DNA from: Streptomyces sp. NBC_01276 | GTDB taxonomy: Bacteria > Actinomycetota > Actinomycetes > Streptomycetales > Streptomycetaceae | Direction: 5' to 3' | NCBI RefSeq assembly: GCF_041435355.1 | Contig: NZ_CP108442.1 | Span: forward strand, 8,058,501-8,122,500 | DNA length: 64,000 nucleotides | Shown here: positions 15,982 through 24,757 of the stretch, piece after piece | How positions within the stretch are numbered: position 1 is the first letter of the stretch | How the letters are laid out: each line of letters starts with the position of its first letter | Position numbers and translations under genes: made by a program | Notes under the pieces: generated by a model | Seen by the model: only the letters and a program-made list of their open reading frames with translations | Databases searched by the model: none | Told to the model about the DNA's origin: nothing

Positions 15982-16950
15982 ATGCCGGTACGCATCGGAT
16001 ACACGATGATGACCGAGCAGGCCGGACCGCTCGAACTGGTCTCCCACGTGGTGGGAGCGGAGCAGGCGGGTTTCGACTTCTCCGTCATTTCCGACCACTC
16101 GTTCCCCTGGCTGGAGTCGCAGGGCCACGCCCCCTACGCATGGAGCGTGCTCGGGGCGGCCGCCCAGGCCACCACCCGGATCCCGCTCATGACGTACGTG
16201 ACCTGCCCGACGTTCCGCTACCACCCCGCGGTCGTCGCGCAGAAGGCCGCGACCGTGCAGATCCTGTCCCGGGGCCGCTTCCGGCTGGGACTGGGCTCCG
16301 GGGAGAACCTCAACGAGCACATCGTCGGCGCCGGATGGCCCGCCGCGCACGTGCGCCTGGAGATGCTGGAGGAAGCCGTCGGCATCATCCGGAAGATGTT
16401 CGGCGGCGTGTGCGTGAGCTGCCACGGCGCCCACTACGACGTCGAGAACGCCAAGCTCTGGGACCTCCCCGAGGAACTGCCCCCGATCGGCATCGCCGTC
16501 TCCGGGCCCCGCTCGTGCGCACTCGCCGGCCGGCTCGGAGACCTGTTGATCGCGACGGAACCGAAGGCGGAACTCCTGCGGCAGTTCGACGCCCATGGTG
16601 GCGCGGGCAAACCCCGTATCGGACAGTTGCCCGTCTGCTACGACCCCGACCGCGCCGCAGCGGTGGCGCGCGCCCACGACCAGTTCCGCTGGGCGCTGGG
16701 CGGCTGGCGGGTCAATGGCGAGCTCCCCGGCCCCGCGGGCTTCGAGCAGGCTTCGCGGCACACCCGGCCCGAAGACGTGGCCGAGTCCATTCCGTGCGGT
16801 GACGAGGTGGACGAGTTCGTCGCGGCGGTACGTCCTTACGTCGAGGCGGGATTCACCGAGGTCGCCCTCGTCCAGATCGGCGGCGACCGGCAGGTGGCCT
16901 TCCTGGAATGGGCCGAGGCGAAGCTCCTGCCCGCGCTCCGGAACCTGTGA
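15982..16950 (+). CDS. LLM-class F420-dependent oxidoreductase
   Basis: A 322-residue luciferase-like monooxygenase-fold enzyme of the F420-dependent glucose-6-phosphate dehydrogenase/reductase branch. Marks include MPVRIGYTMMTEQAGP, the FSVISDH segment (catalytic-type His after Asp), TTRIPLMTYVTCPTFRYHPA and FRLGLGSGENLNEH. F420 cofactor use is expected from subfamily resemblance, not shown. GGAAGGAAG supports the ATG. It precedes the TPP enzyme by 140 bases and may be co-transcribed with it. Confidence 0.9.
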   Translation: MPVRIGYTMMTEQAGPLELVSHVVGAEQAGFDFSVISDHSFPWLESQGHAPYAWSVLGAAAQATTRIPLMTYVTCPTFRYHPAVVAQKAATVQILSRGRFRLGLGSGENLNEHIVGAGWPAAHVRLEMLEEAVGIIRKMFGGVCVSCHGAHYDVENAKLWDLPEELPPIGIAVSGPRSCALAGRLGDLLIATEPKAELLRQFDAHGGAGKPRIGQLPVCYDPDRAAAVARAHDQFRWALGGWRVNGELPGPAGFEQASRHTRPEDVAESIPCGDEVDEFVAAVRPYVEAGFTEVALVQIGGDRQVAFLEWAEAKLLPALRNL

Positions 16951-17092
16951 GCAAGCCGAAGCTCCGTCACGGACTCCGCGGAAGGTCCATCGTGGACCGG
17001 GTCTCGGGTGTCCCCGGGCAGCGAGAGCTGCCGGAACCGTGCCCGAACCGCTCCGCGCCCGCCGGCCGGCACCAGCGATCAGGAGGACAGAG

Positions 17093-18877
17093 ATGAAGGT
17101 TGCCGACTACCTGTTGCAGCGGCTGCGGGAGTGGGAGGTCGAGTTCGTCTTCGCCTACCCCGGCGACGGCATCAACGGCCTGCTCGCCGCCTGGGGCCGC
17201 GCCGAGGACCAGCCCCGCTTCATCCAGGCCCGGCACGAGGAGATGGCCGCCTTCCAGGCCGTCGGGTACGCCAAGTTCTCCGGACGCACCGGGGTCTGCG
17301 CTGCCACCTCCGGGCCCGGAGCGATCCACCTGCTCAACGGCCTGTACGACGCCAAGCTCGACCACGTGCCGGTGGTGGCGATCGTGGGGCAGACCGACCG
17401 CACCGCGATGGGCGGCTCCTACCAGCAGGAAGTGGACCTCCTTTCGCTCTACAAGGACGTCGCCTCCGAGTTCTGCGAGATGGTCACCGTCCCCGGACAA
17501 CTGCCCAACGTGCTCGACCGGGCGATGCGCATCGCCGCCACGCGCCGCACGGTTACCGCGCTGATCGTCCCGGCGGACGTGCAGGAGCTCGACTACGAGC
17601 CGCCTGCCCACGCCTTCAAGCACGTCCCCTCCAGCCTCGGCGTCCCCCACTACGCCCCCGTCCCCACGGGCGAGGACCTCGCCCGGGCCGCAGAGATCAT
17701 CAACGCCGGCGAGAGGGTCGCCGTACTGATCGGCCAGGGTGCCCGCCACGCCCGCGCCGAGGTCGAGCAGGTCGCGGATCTGCTCGGTGCCGGCGTCGCC
17801 AAGGCCCTGCTGGGCAAGGACGCGCTCCCGGACACCCTGCCCTATGTCACCGGCTCGATCGGGCTGCTCGGCACCCGGCCCTCCTACGAGATGATGCGCG
17901 ACTGCGACACCCTTCTCGTCGTCGGCTCCAGCTTCCCCTACAGCAACTTCCTGCCCGACTTCGACCAAGCCCGCGCGGTGCAGATCGACCTCGACCCGTC
18001 CATGATCGGGCTGCGCTACCCGTTCGAAGCGAACCTCGTCGGCGACGCCGCCCAGACACTGCGCAGCCTGCTTCCGCTGCTGGAACGCAAGGCCCACGGC
18101 GCGTGGCGCAAGACGATCGAAGACAACACCGCCCGGTGGTGGGACGTCATGACGCGCCGCGCCGAGGTCTCCGCGGAGCCGGTCAACCCGGAGTACGTCG
18201 TCCACGCACTCGACGCCCTGTTGCCCGAGGACGTCATGCTGGCCGCGGACTCCGGCTCGGCGGCGAACTGGTACGCCCGCCACCTGCGGATGCGCGGCAC
18301 CATGCGCGGCTCGCTCTCGGGCACCCTGGCCACGATGGGCCCCGGCGTGCCGTACGCCATCGGCGCCAAGTTCGCCCACCCCGACCGCCCGGCCATCGCC
18401 ATCGTCGGCGACGGCGCCATGCAGATGAACGGCCTCGCGGAGCTGATCACCGCCGCGAAGTACTACCGCGAATGGACCGACCCCCGCCTGGTCGTCGCCG
18501 TCTTGAACAATCACGACCTGAACCAGGTCACCTGGGAGATGCGCGCCATGCAAGGCGCACCGCAGTTCGAACCCTCCCAGCACCTGCCCGACGTGCGCTA
18601 TGCCGACATCGCCCGGTCCTTCGGCCTGGACGGCGTTCGGGTCGAGCGGCCCGAGGACGTCGGCCCCGCCTGGACCCGGGCGCTGGCAGCGCAGCATCCG
18701 TTCGTCCTCGACTTCCGTACCGATCCCGCGGTGCCACCGATCCCGCCGCACGCCACCTGGGACCAGATCAAGGCCGCCGCCTCCGCCGTCCTGCGTGGCG
18801 ACAGCGACCGCGGCAACTTCATCCGCCAAGGAGCAAAGGCCAAGGTCCAGGAGTTCCTGCCCGGCGACGGGAACTGA
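17093..18877 (+). CDS. TPP-dependent pyruvate oxidase/dehydrogenase-like enzyme
   Basis: A 594-residue thiamine-pyrophosphate enzyme of the acetolactate synthase/pyruvate oxidase family, closest in pattern to quinone-linked pyruvate dehydrogenase (PoxB). The order is N-terminal PYR domain (FAYPGDGINGLLAAW, catalytic Glu in RHEEMAAF, then TSGPGAIHLLNG), central FAD/nucleotide-type domain (GQGARHARAEV, VGSSFPYSNF) and C-terminal TPP domain (IVGDGAMQMNGLAEL with LNNHDLNQVTWE, the GDG...N motif). AGGAGGA precedes the ATG. It would yield acetate or a 2-hydroxy acid from pyruvate. A truncated FAD oxidase begins three bases later. Confidence 0.9.
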   Translation: MKVADYLLQRLREWEVEFVFAYPGDGINGLLAAWGRAEDQPRFIQARHEEMAAFQAVGYAKFSGRTGVCAATSGPGAIHLLNGLYDAKLDHVPVVAIVGQTDRTAMGGSYQQEVDLLSLYKDVASEFCEMVTVPGQLPNVLDRAMRIAATRRTVTALIVPADVQELDYEPPAHAFKHVPSSLGVPHYAPVPTGEDLARAAEIINAGERVAVLIGQGARHARAEVEQVADLLGAGVAKALLGKDALPDTLPYVTGSIGLLGTRPSYEMMRDCDTLLVVGSSFPYSNFLPDFDQARAVQIDLDPSMIGLRYPFEANLVGDAAQTLRSLLPLLERKAHGAWRKTIEDNTARWWDVMTRRAEVSAEPVNPEYVVHALDALLPEDVMLAADSGSAANWYARHLRMRGTMRGSLSGTLATMGPGVPYAIGAKFAHPDRPAIAIVGDGAMQMNGLAELITAAKYYREWTDPRLVVAVLNNHDLNQVTWEMRAMQGAPQFEPSQHLPDVRYADIARSFGLDGVRVERPEDVGPAWTRALAAQHPFVLDFRTDPAVPPIPPHATWDQIKAAASAVLRGDSDRGNFIRQGAKAKVQEFLPGDGN

Positions 18878-18879
18878 CC

Positions 18880-19722
18880 ATGGCCGCGGAAAGCAGGGGC
18901 GAGCAAGAGGACCTCGCGGCCCTGGAACGCGCGCTGCGCGCCGAGGCCGACGGCGAGGTCCGCTTCGACACCGGCAGCCGGGCCGCCCATGCGACCGACG
19001 GTTCCAACTACCGGCAGGTCCCGCTCGGCGTGGTGCTGCCGCGCACGGTCGAGGCCGGCGCCGCGGCCGTGGCGGTGTGCTCGCGGTTCGCCGCGCCCGT
19101 GCTCTCGCGCGGCGGCGGCACCAGCCTGGGCGGGCAGTGCACCAACACCGCGGTGATCATCGACTGGACCAAGTACTGCAACCGACTGCTGTCGGTCGCC
19201 GACAACGTCGTGCGCCTGGAGGTACTCACCTACGACGGCGTCCGCTTCTGGGCCGGCCCGACCAGCGACGACGAGTATGCGCGGGTCGTTGCCGAGGGTG
19301 GGCCCCAGTCCCGCCTGTACCAGGGGCTGAAGGACATCACCGGGCGCAACCTGGCGGCGATCCGGCGCGGCCATCCGAAGATCCCCCGCCGCGTGTCCGG
19401 CTACAACCTGGACTCCCTGCTGCCTGAGAACGGCTTCGATGTGGCGAAAGCCCTGGTCGGCAGCGAAGGAACCCTGGCCACCGTCCTGCGCGCCGAGCTG
19501 AAGCTGGTCGAAGTCCCCGCCGCCGAGGCGCTGCTGGTGCTCGGCTTCGGCGACATCTACCAGGCTGCCGACGCCGTGCCCGACCTGCTCAAGCACAGCC
19601 GGTGGCCCGCCCAGCTGGAGGCGACCGACGGGCGCATGGCCCGGCTGATGCGCGAGGAACACGCCTACCTCGACTCCCTGGAGCAGCTGCCCGAGGGCGA
19701 CAGCTGGCTGCTGCTCCAGAGC
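18880..19722 (+). pseudogene. FAD-linked glycolate-type oxidase, internally deleted and truncated
   Basis: The 5' part of a GlcD/PCMH-type FAD-linked oxidase: VLSRGGGTSLGGQCTNTAVI, then RRVSGYNLDSLLPENGF and VAKALVGSEGTLATVLRAEL. Two defects are visible. Around 19195-19205 (LLSV/ADNVV) roughly 55-60 residues are missing in frame, including the GGMIGNNSCGA motif that binds FAD in this family. At about 19720 the coding sequence stops resembling the family and runs into the antisense of another gene. The C-terminal domains are lost. Residual translation would not give a working enzyme. Confidence 0.8.
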
Positions 19723-20101
19723 TCGCGCGACCTGGCGACGATGCGGTCCGTCGCCGTCGGCCAGTCGCTCTCCACGAGGCGCCCGCTCTCGCGGACGAGC
19801 GGCCGGGTCAGGCGGTCCGCGGAGCCGTTGGCCTGCCACGCGTACAGGTCCTTCGGTTCCAGCCGGCCCCGGTTGACGCGGTCGCCGGCCCTGCCCCGTA
19901 CCCCCGCGATCCGTCCGCCGCGGACGGCGATGTCCATCGCGTCGCCGTCGGAATGCAGGAGCGAAGCCGCCCGCACCCACGCGTCGACCTGCTCCTCGGT
20001 CACCCCCTCGGCCAGGCAGTGTCCGTGCGTACGGGCCACTGCCCGCCCCTGCCGTAGGGGGTGCGGCGGCCCCACGGGTCGTCGATCCGGTCGCCGGACA
20101 C
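19719..20101 (-). pseudogene. Molybdopterin oxidoreductase N-terminal fragment, frameshifted
   Basis: Minus-strand coding remains resemble the start of a molybdopterin oxidoreductase of the nitrate reductase/formate dehydrogenase class. From a GTG at 20101 the frame reads GDRIDDPWGRRTPYGRGGQW. After a frameshift near 20030 it continues LAEGVTEEQVDAWVRAASLL, then RVNRGRLEPKDLYAWQAN and DRIVARSREL. It ends abruptly at about 19720, exactly where the plus-strand FAD oxidase ends. About 115 N-terminal codons are left and the catalytic part is absent. Confidence 0.7.
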
Positions 20102-20488
20102 GTGTACGGGATCCCGTCTCACAGCCGCTCCTCTCCGGCCGCAGCGCCGACGGCGCCGAACCTTCGATGAGCGGCGCCTACGCGCAGCGCCCCGCGTGAC
20201 ACGACCCGCGCGGCGGGCATGACGGGTGCCGAGCCCTGGCCGCGCCAACTCCTCAGAGCCATGCCAGCGCGACCTTCAGGCGGCGCTGTTCCTGCCGGTC
20301 ACCGCAGTGAGCCCGGTCGTACCGCTCACAGTCCCCGTGGGGTGTACGAAGGCATCAGGGGCGGGGAGGGCGTCAGCTCAGGCGCTGCGCACCCGCCGCC
20401 GTGCTTGTCGGATCTGGGGTCGCGGCATCACGCCGCATGCCGCGATCAGGCATGCATGGGTGCGCAGGCCAGTGGCAAGAATGCCCGT
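20102..20488. other. Gap after the deletion junction
   Basis: About 390 bases with no convincing gene, repeat or hairpin. It may retain the promoter of the former minus-strand molybdopterin oxidoreductase. Confidence 0.35.
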
Positions 20489-20677
20489 ATGCCTCAGGAT
20501 CCGGCGCAGCTTGTCGATGCCATCACGGTGGCCGTGCGGGAAGGGGACGATCAGCGGATCGGCCTCCTTCTCGACCGGCTCAAGTACGTGGCCGAGCTTC
20601 CCGACCTGATACGGCTGCGGTACCGGCTGGGCGGTGCTTCCCTTCCGATGCGCGCCCGCCGGGAGTCCTTGAGTTGA
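20489..20677 (+). CDS. Small hypothetical protein (62 aa)
   Basis: A possible 62-residue protein (MPQDPAQLVDAITVAVREGD, then LLDRLKYVAELPDLIRLRYRLGG). Composition is protein-like, with two amphipathic helices and high G/C at third codon positions. There is no strong ribosome site. No family was recognised. Confidence 0.35.
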   Translation: MPQDPAQLVDAITVAVREGDDQRIGLLLDRLKYVAELPDLIRLRYRLGGASLPMRARRESLS

Positions 20678-20796
20678 TCACCTGCCGGTCGGCCTGCCCC
20701 GTCTCGGGGGACACGCCCGCATCCCGTGGGCCCGTCGGGCCGGGACCGTGGAGCTGGTCCCGGCCCGACGGGCGCAACCGCGTGTGGTTGCGGGTG

Positions 20797-21606
20797 TCAG
20801 CGCCCTGCGGTGTTGCTCGCCCACAGCGGAACACCGTTGCGGTAGATCACCACGTTCGCGTCGTTCTGCATCTGCAGGTACGCCCCCGACCCCGACGTGC
20901 CCGTGGCCCAGATCGGCCGGTTGCCCGGCGCCACCAGCACCAGGTTGCCGTCACCTTGCATCCACAGCACGGTGCCGGGGGTTCGGGTACCGGTCGCCCA
21001 GACCGGGCGCCCCGGCACGTAGGCGACCAGGTTGCCGTCCGCCTGCATGACCAGGGTGTTCCGGCCACTGGGCGAGGTCAGGTATTCCCCTACCCCCAGC
21101 ATGCGGCCGGCACCGAGCCGGCCCGGGAAGAACCAGGGCGTGCAGACCGTGTTGGACACGCGTCCCAGGACGACTGAATCCCCGCAGGCCCGCACGGCGT
21201 CGTACCCATTGACGTTCCAGGTACCCGTGTACGTGCTGCTCTGGCCCACTCCCGTGGTGACGGTTCCCAGCGGTCCGGCCCAGCCGGACCCGCTGTTCGA
21301 GGAACGGTCGATCCACACGTGCCCGACTCCGGCGAGGGGCTCGCCATTCAGCAGACCCCAGGCGCAGTTGTAGTTCGGGGCATACCGAAGCGTGATGTGC
21401 ACCCCGTCCCAGGTGGTGACGGTACCCGGCTCCTTGAACGCTCCACTCGCCGCGATGGAGGCGGCAAGGCCGCGGTCTCCGTCGCCGCAACCCGCACCGG
21501 AGGCGGACGCGGTGCCGCCGCTCCCTCCGACCGCCAGGAGCGTGCATACCGCCACGGTCAACGCCGCACCTCGTGCGCCCCACCTTTTTCCGATGACCAA
21601 GACCAT
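20797..21606 (-). CDS. Secreted protein with bulb-type lectin domain
   Basis: A 269-residue exported protein. The signal peptide (about residues 1-36: GKRWGARGAALTVAVCTLLAVGGS) ends at an ASA-SG site. The middle (about 40-150) has paired cysteines and no recognised family. The C-terminal 110 residues are a B-lectin (mannose-binding, GNA-like) domain with three repeats: QADGNLVAY, QGDGNLVLV and QNDANVVIY. The second has Val for the usual Tyr, so that sugar site may be weak. The start at 21606 is chosen because AGGGGG precedes it; upstream codons are low complexity. Confidence 0.8.
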   Translation of the reverse strand: MVLVIGKRWGARGAALTVAVCTLLAVGGSGGTASASGAGCGDGDRGLAASIAASGAFKEPGTVTTWDGVHITLRYAPNYNCAWGLLNGEPLAGVGHVWIDRSSNSGSGWAGPLGTVTTGVGQSSTYTGTWNVNGYDAVRACGDSVVLGRVSNTVCTPWFFPGRLGAGRMLGVGEYLTSPSGRNTLVMQADGNLVAYVPGRPVWATGTRTPGTVLWMQGDGNLVLVAPGNRPIWATGTSGSGAYLQMQNDANVVIYRNGVPLWASNTAGR

Positions 21607-21753
21607 CCCCCTGCCCGGTTCCCCCAGCCGACGACTGGATGCACAAGGCTGCGCGCCGCCCGGCACAGCCGGAAGGGCGCACGCGGAGGCGCTCGCAGTA
21701 CAGACTGCCCCTATTCGTCCCGCGCAGGCCGTTGGCGTCACAGCAACGCTGTG

Positions 21754-23631
21754 CTACGACAGCGACGACTGGCACGACACCGCATGGTGAGTGGGGTCGG
21801 GCAGGACGGGCCGGGGCGATCCGGGGGTGGCCTGGAGCGCGGCGGCGAGACTTCGTAGCCCGGACTGTTTGCCGGGGGCTTCTTCGTCGTCGTGCGGCGG
21901 ACCCGCGGGGAGGGTGGACAGCAGCATCCATCCCAGGAGCGCCTCGGCGGCGCGGACGTGCCCACGGACGGTGGCCGGGTAGAGACCGAGGCGTCGGGCG
22001 GTGGCGTCCACCCGGAAGTCCTCGGCGGCCCACGTGCGGAGGGTCTGAGCGAGGGCGTCGCCGGTGGTGGTGCGCCGGTCGGTGCATTCCTGGCCGAGTG
22101 GGGCGAGCGCGGTAGTGGCCCAGTCGGTGACCGGTGGCTGCGCCAGCAGGTGGGCGAGGGTGGGCGTGGGGTGGGGGGCCGGGTCGGCCGCGGGGCCGTG
22201 GAGGGAGTGGATCTGCAGAGCCAGGGACAAGGTGATGCGATCGGCGGTGCGGTCGGTGTCGAGGCCGGTGGCCTGGAGCATGCCGCGTATGCGGCGGCTG
22301 AGGGTGTTGCGGTGGATGCCGAGTATCCGGGAGGCGGCCGAGACGTCGAATTCGAGGCCGAGGGTGACGGTGGGCAGTTGCCGGTCGGCGCCAGGCCGGC
22401 TGAGGACCGGGTGGAGCAGGGCGGTGGCCCACTGCTGTGCGGTGGCCGGGTCGAGTGCGTCGAGCAGACCGGGGGTGCGGGAGGCGACCGCGGTGCGGCC
22501 GGGGCTGATCCGGGCGGTGGCGATGGCGTCGTAGGCCAGGCTGAAGCAGGTGGCGGTGTCCTCGACGGGCAGTGAGGGGCTGATGCCCAGACTCAGTCGG
22601 CGGCCGCGATCGGCGACGAGCGGGCGCAGGGCGGTGACGGCCGGTGCTTCTCGCAGGTCGGGATCGGGGTGGGGGGCGACGACGACGATGTGCTCGTCGA
22701 AGGCGGGGCACCGTACTGCCAGGCCGGTGTCGGACAAGAGCGTCTCGACTCGGGCGAACGTTTCCTCGCGGGAGGTGCCGGCGCACTCCATGATGGCGAT
22801 CTGGACGTCGTCCGTGTCGAGCATGTGGGGGGAGAGGGGCTCCAGGATGCGCCGGGCCGGTTCGATGTGACCGACCATCAAGGCCTGGAACGCCGCCAGG
22901 CGTACGGCGTGCAGGGTCTCGGCGAGCGCCGTGTCACCCCCGCGCCCGCACGCGTGCCCGCGGACGGCGAGGACAGTGGCGGAGCGGGCCAACAGGTCCC
23001 GGTCAGGGGTGCTGAAGGCGTGGTGGCGGCGGGCGGCCAGGAAGCGGTCACCATCCCCGACGGGGTGCGTCGAGGTGAAGGCGCGTTCCGCTGCGGGCAG
23101 TCGGCGTTCGGTGAAGGGGGCAGGTCTGGAGCTGACGCGCTGAAGGCTCACCTCCGCATCCAGCTGGTGGGCCAGCCAGTCCAGGAGGTCGTCCGGGTGG
23201 TCGTCACCGCTGAGGTGGTCCAGGAGGTGGGCGAGACACGCCGCGTGCCGGTCGCCCGCCTGCCGCCGGTGTTCGGTGATCCGCGGGATCAGGGTGTGCC
23301 GCCAGGCCGCCACGGGTGCGCCAGAAGCGAGCAGCGGGAGGGCCGCGTGGGACGCGGCCTCGATCAGCGGGCCTCGCGTATGGGCCGGAGTGTCCGCGGC
23401 GAGGACCAAGCCGACGGCGCCTCGGTCGGCGAGCTTCCGCAGCCAGGCGCGTGCCTGCCCCGAGTCGATCGCGTCGGGTGAACAGATCAGGAGCGTGCCG
23501 GAAAGCCTGCCGGGGCCGTCGCAGGGCGCGACCAGCGCGGCACGGTCCACGACCCGGTCGTGGGGGACAGCGGGGTGCAGGGGGTGCAGGACGTACTCGG
23601 GCCGGCGGGCCAGGGCCGCGAGGGTGAGCAT
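21754..23631 (-). CDS. PucR-family transcriptional regulator
   Basis: A 625-residue regulator of the PucR/CdaR type. The N-terminal third is a PucR-like sensory region (VLHPLHPAVPHDRVVDRAALV, then a WLRKLADRGAVGLVLA block). A GGDEF-like/CdaR middle region follows (RRLSLGISPSLPVEDTATCFSLAYDAI). A C-terminal helix-turn-helix block (LEFDVSAASRILGIHRNTLSRRI) is followed by a second HTH-like segment (DFRVDATARRLGLYPATVRGHV). Two HTH-like segments in tandem are unusual. GGAG precedes the ATG at 23631. It is divergent from the cupin gene, a plausible target. Confidence 0.85.
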   Translation of the reverse strand: MLTLAALARRPEYVLHPLHPAVPHDRVVDRAALVAPCDGPGRLSGTLLICSPDAIDSGQARAWLRKLADRGAVGLVLAADTPAHTRGPLIEAASHAALPLLASGAPVAAWRHTLIPRITEHRRQAGDRHAACLAHLLDHLSGDDHPDDLLDWLAHQLDAEVSLQRVSSRPAPFTERRLPAAERAFTSTHPVGDGDRFLAARRHHAFSTPDRDLLARSATVLAVRGHACGRGGDTALAETLHAVRLAAFQALMVGHIEPARRILEPLSPHMLDTDDVQIAIMECAGTSREETFARVETLLSDTGLAVRCPAFDEHIVVVAPHPDPDLREAPAVTALRPLVADRGRRLSLGISPSLPVEDTATCFSLAYDAIATARISPGRTAVASRTPGLLDALDPATAQQWATALLHPVLSRPGADRQLPTVTLGLEFDVSAASRILGIHRNTLSRRIRGMLQATGLDTDRTADRITLSLALQIHSLHGPAADPAPHPTPTLAHLLAQPPVTDWATTALAPLGQECTDRRTTTGDALAQTLRTWAAEDFRVDATARRLGLYPATVRGHVRAAEALLGWMLLSTLPAGPPHDDEEAPGKQSGLRSLAAALQATPGSPRPVLPDPTHHAVSCQSSLS

Positions 23632-23942
23632 CACGTCTCCTCCGACGAGGGTGAGGTGTGAGGCTATCCGGGGAGCCGAGGCCGCGAGACGGCAGGTACG
23701 GCCGATGACGGCGGACGCGATGCATCACGCATCGGAGCCGAAGGCCGCCTGCCGGGCCGCCGGCCCTCACCTCGGCCCCGGTCGTCAAGGCCTGCGGCGC
23801 CGAGGTGTGCACGCGTGCTGTGCATCATGCGGCAATCGGTGCATCTGTGGCGTAGTAAGCGCCGTCGAGGATCCCTACGCTGATCGACATCCGGTGGACG
23901 ACAACAGGTCTTCACCGCACAGCAGTTGAAGTGGAGACAGCT
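23632..23942. other. Divergent promoter region, PucR regulator and cupin
   Basis: A 311-base gap between the leftward regulator and the rightward cupin gene. It should hold both promoters and probably a PucR operator. I saw no clear long inverted repeat. GTGGAGACAGCT supplies the cupin ribosome site at its right end. Confidence 0.4.
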
Positions 23943-24284
23943 ATGCTTCCGGGTTTCGTGGGCGTTCGTCCGGACCAGGCCTCGATATCGGACATGCGGA
24001 TCAACGAGCACATCACCGCGCGTCTCCTCAAGGAGGGCACACCCCACGACCCGAGTGTCATCATGCTGCTGGAGTTCGCGCCGGGCGCACGATTCGGCGA
24101 GGACCGGCACACGGTCCGCGAGTTCGTTCACGTCGTCGAGGGCGAGTTCGGCGACGGCACGGACACCTGGCAGGCAGGCACGGTGCTCTGCGCCGAGCCT
24201 GGCTCCGTGCACTACCCGCAGTCCGCGACCGGCTGCACGCTCCTCGTCGTCTACCCCGACGGACAGGACGCACAGGACGCGTAG
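23943..24284 (+). CDS. Small cupin-domain protein
   Basis: A 113-residue single cupin. Motif 1 is approximated by FAPGARFGEDRHTVREFVHVVEGEF and motif 2 by PGSVHYPQSATGC. The metal-binding His/Glu set is partly present (His in DRHTV, Glu in REFVHV, His in SVHYP). The ATG at 23943 is chosen because GGAGA lies just before it; the upstream in-frame GTG overlaps that site. It may act as a small sensor or enzyme. It diverges from the PucR-type regulator and precedes a DUF5133 gene. Confidence 0.8.
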   Translation: MLPGFVGVRPDQASISDMRINEHITARLLKEGTPHDPSVIMLLEFAPGARFGEDRHTVREFVHVVEGEFGDGTDTWQAGTVLCAEPGSVHYPQSATGCTLLVVYPDGQDAQDA

Positions 24285-24301
24285 CGCACGGGCTGCGGAC
24301 G

Positions 24302-24326
24302 GGTTCAGCGGTGATCGGGAGGGTAG
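24302..24326 (+). promoter_or_regulatory. Possible SigB-like promoter before DUF5133 gene
   Basis: GGTT, 15 bases, then GGGTAG, located 44 bases before the ATG at 24370. It differs from the recalled SigB consensus at the last -10 base (G instead of C/T), so it is tentative. Confidence 0.3.
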
Positions 24327-24369
24327 GCGACGGCCACGATACGGATCCGCTGGCGAAAGGCAATCACCC

Positions 24370-24600
24370 ATGTTGATGGCTCACCCGGCCGTGCTCCCCG
24401 GCCTCGTCAGCCGTTACTGGGCGTTGTCCGTGCTCGACGCCGCGGACGGCGAATCGCCCGTGCGCCGGGAGATCGAGGACGTCGAGCGAGCGCTCTGCGT
24501 GTCCACCGGTACGACGGACGTGCGCGCCGCCCTCATCGCCACCCGCCACCGCCTGCCTGGCACGGGTACCCTCGATGACTCCGTGCTCGTCTCCGGCTGA
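24370..24600 (+). CDS. DUF5133 small protein
   Basis: A 76-residue protein of the actinobacterial DUF5133 family: MLMAHPAVLPGLVSRYWALS, then the conserved VERALCVSTGTTDVRAALIA. A paralogue lies at 34377-34640. Small, soluble, no catalytic motif; the invariant CVSTGT is the only candidate functional site. Members often sit near stress and regulatory genes in Streptomyces. Function unknown. Confidence 0.85.
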   Translation: MLMAHPAVLPGLVSRYWALSVLDAADGESPVRREIEDVERALCVSTGTTDVRAALIATRHRLPGTGTLDDSVLVSG

Positions 24601-24757
24601 TCGGTTCAGCCGTCAGCGGGCGATACCGGCCCTCGGGGGCGGGCGGTTCGGGCGTGACCGACCGCGGACGGCTCCCATGGTCCCAGCTGCCCGGTGAAGG
24701 TCACCCGTTCGGACGCGAAGGGATGCCGATGCGCTGGGTGCGGCAGAGGCTGGGCCC

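Noticed and set aside
17008..20199. A 1063-codon frame ending with the FAD oxidase.
   Set aside because: Its first 620 codons are an off-frame reading of the TPP enzyme gene, and its last 150 are antisense to the molybdopterin oxidoreductase fragment.
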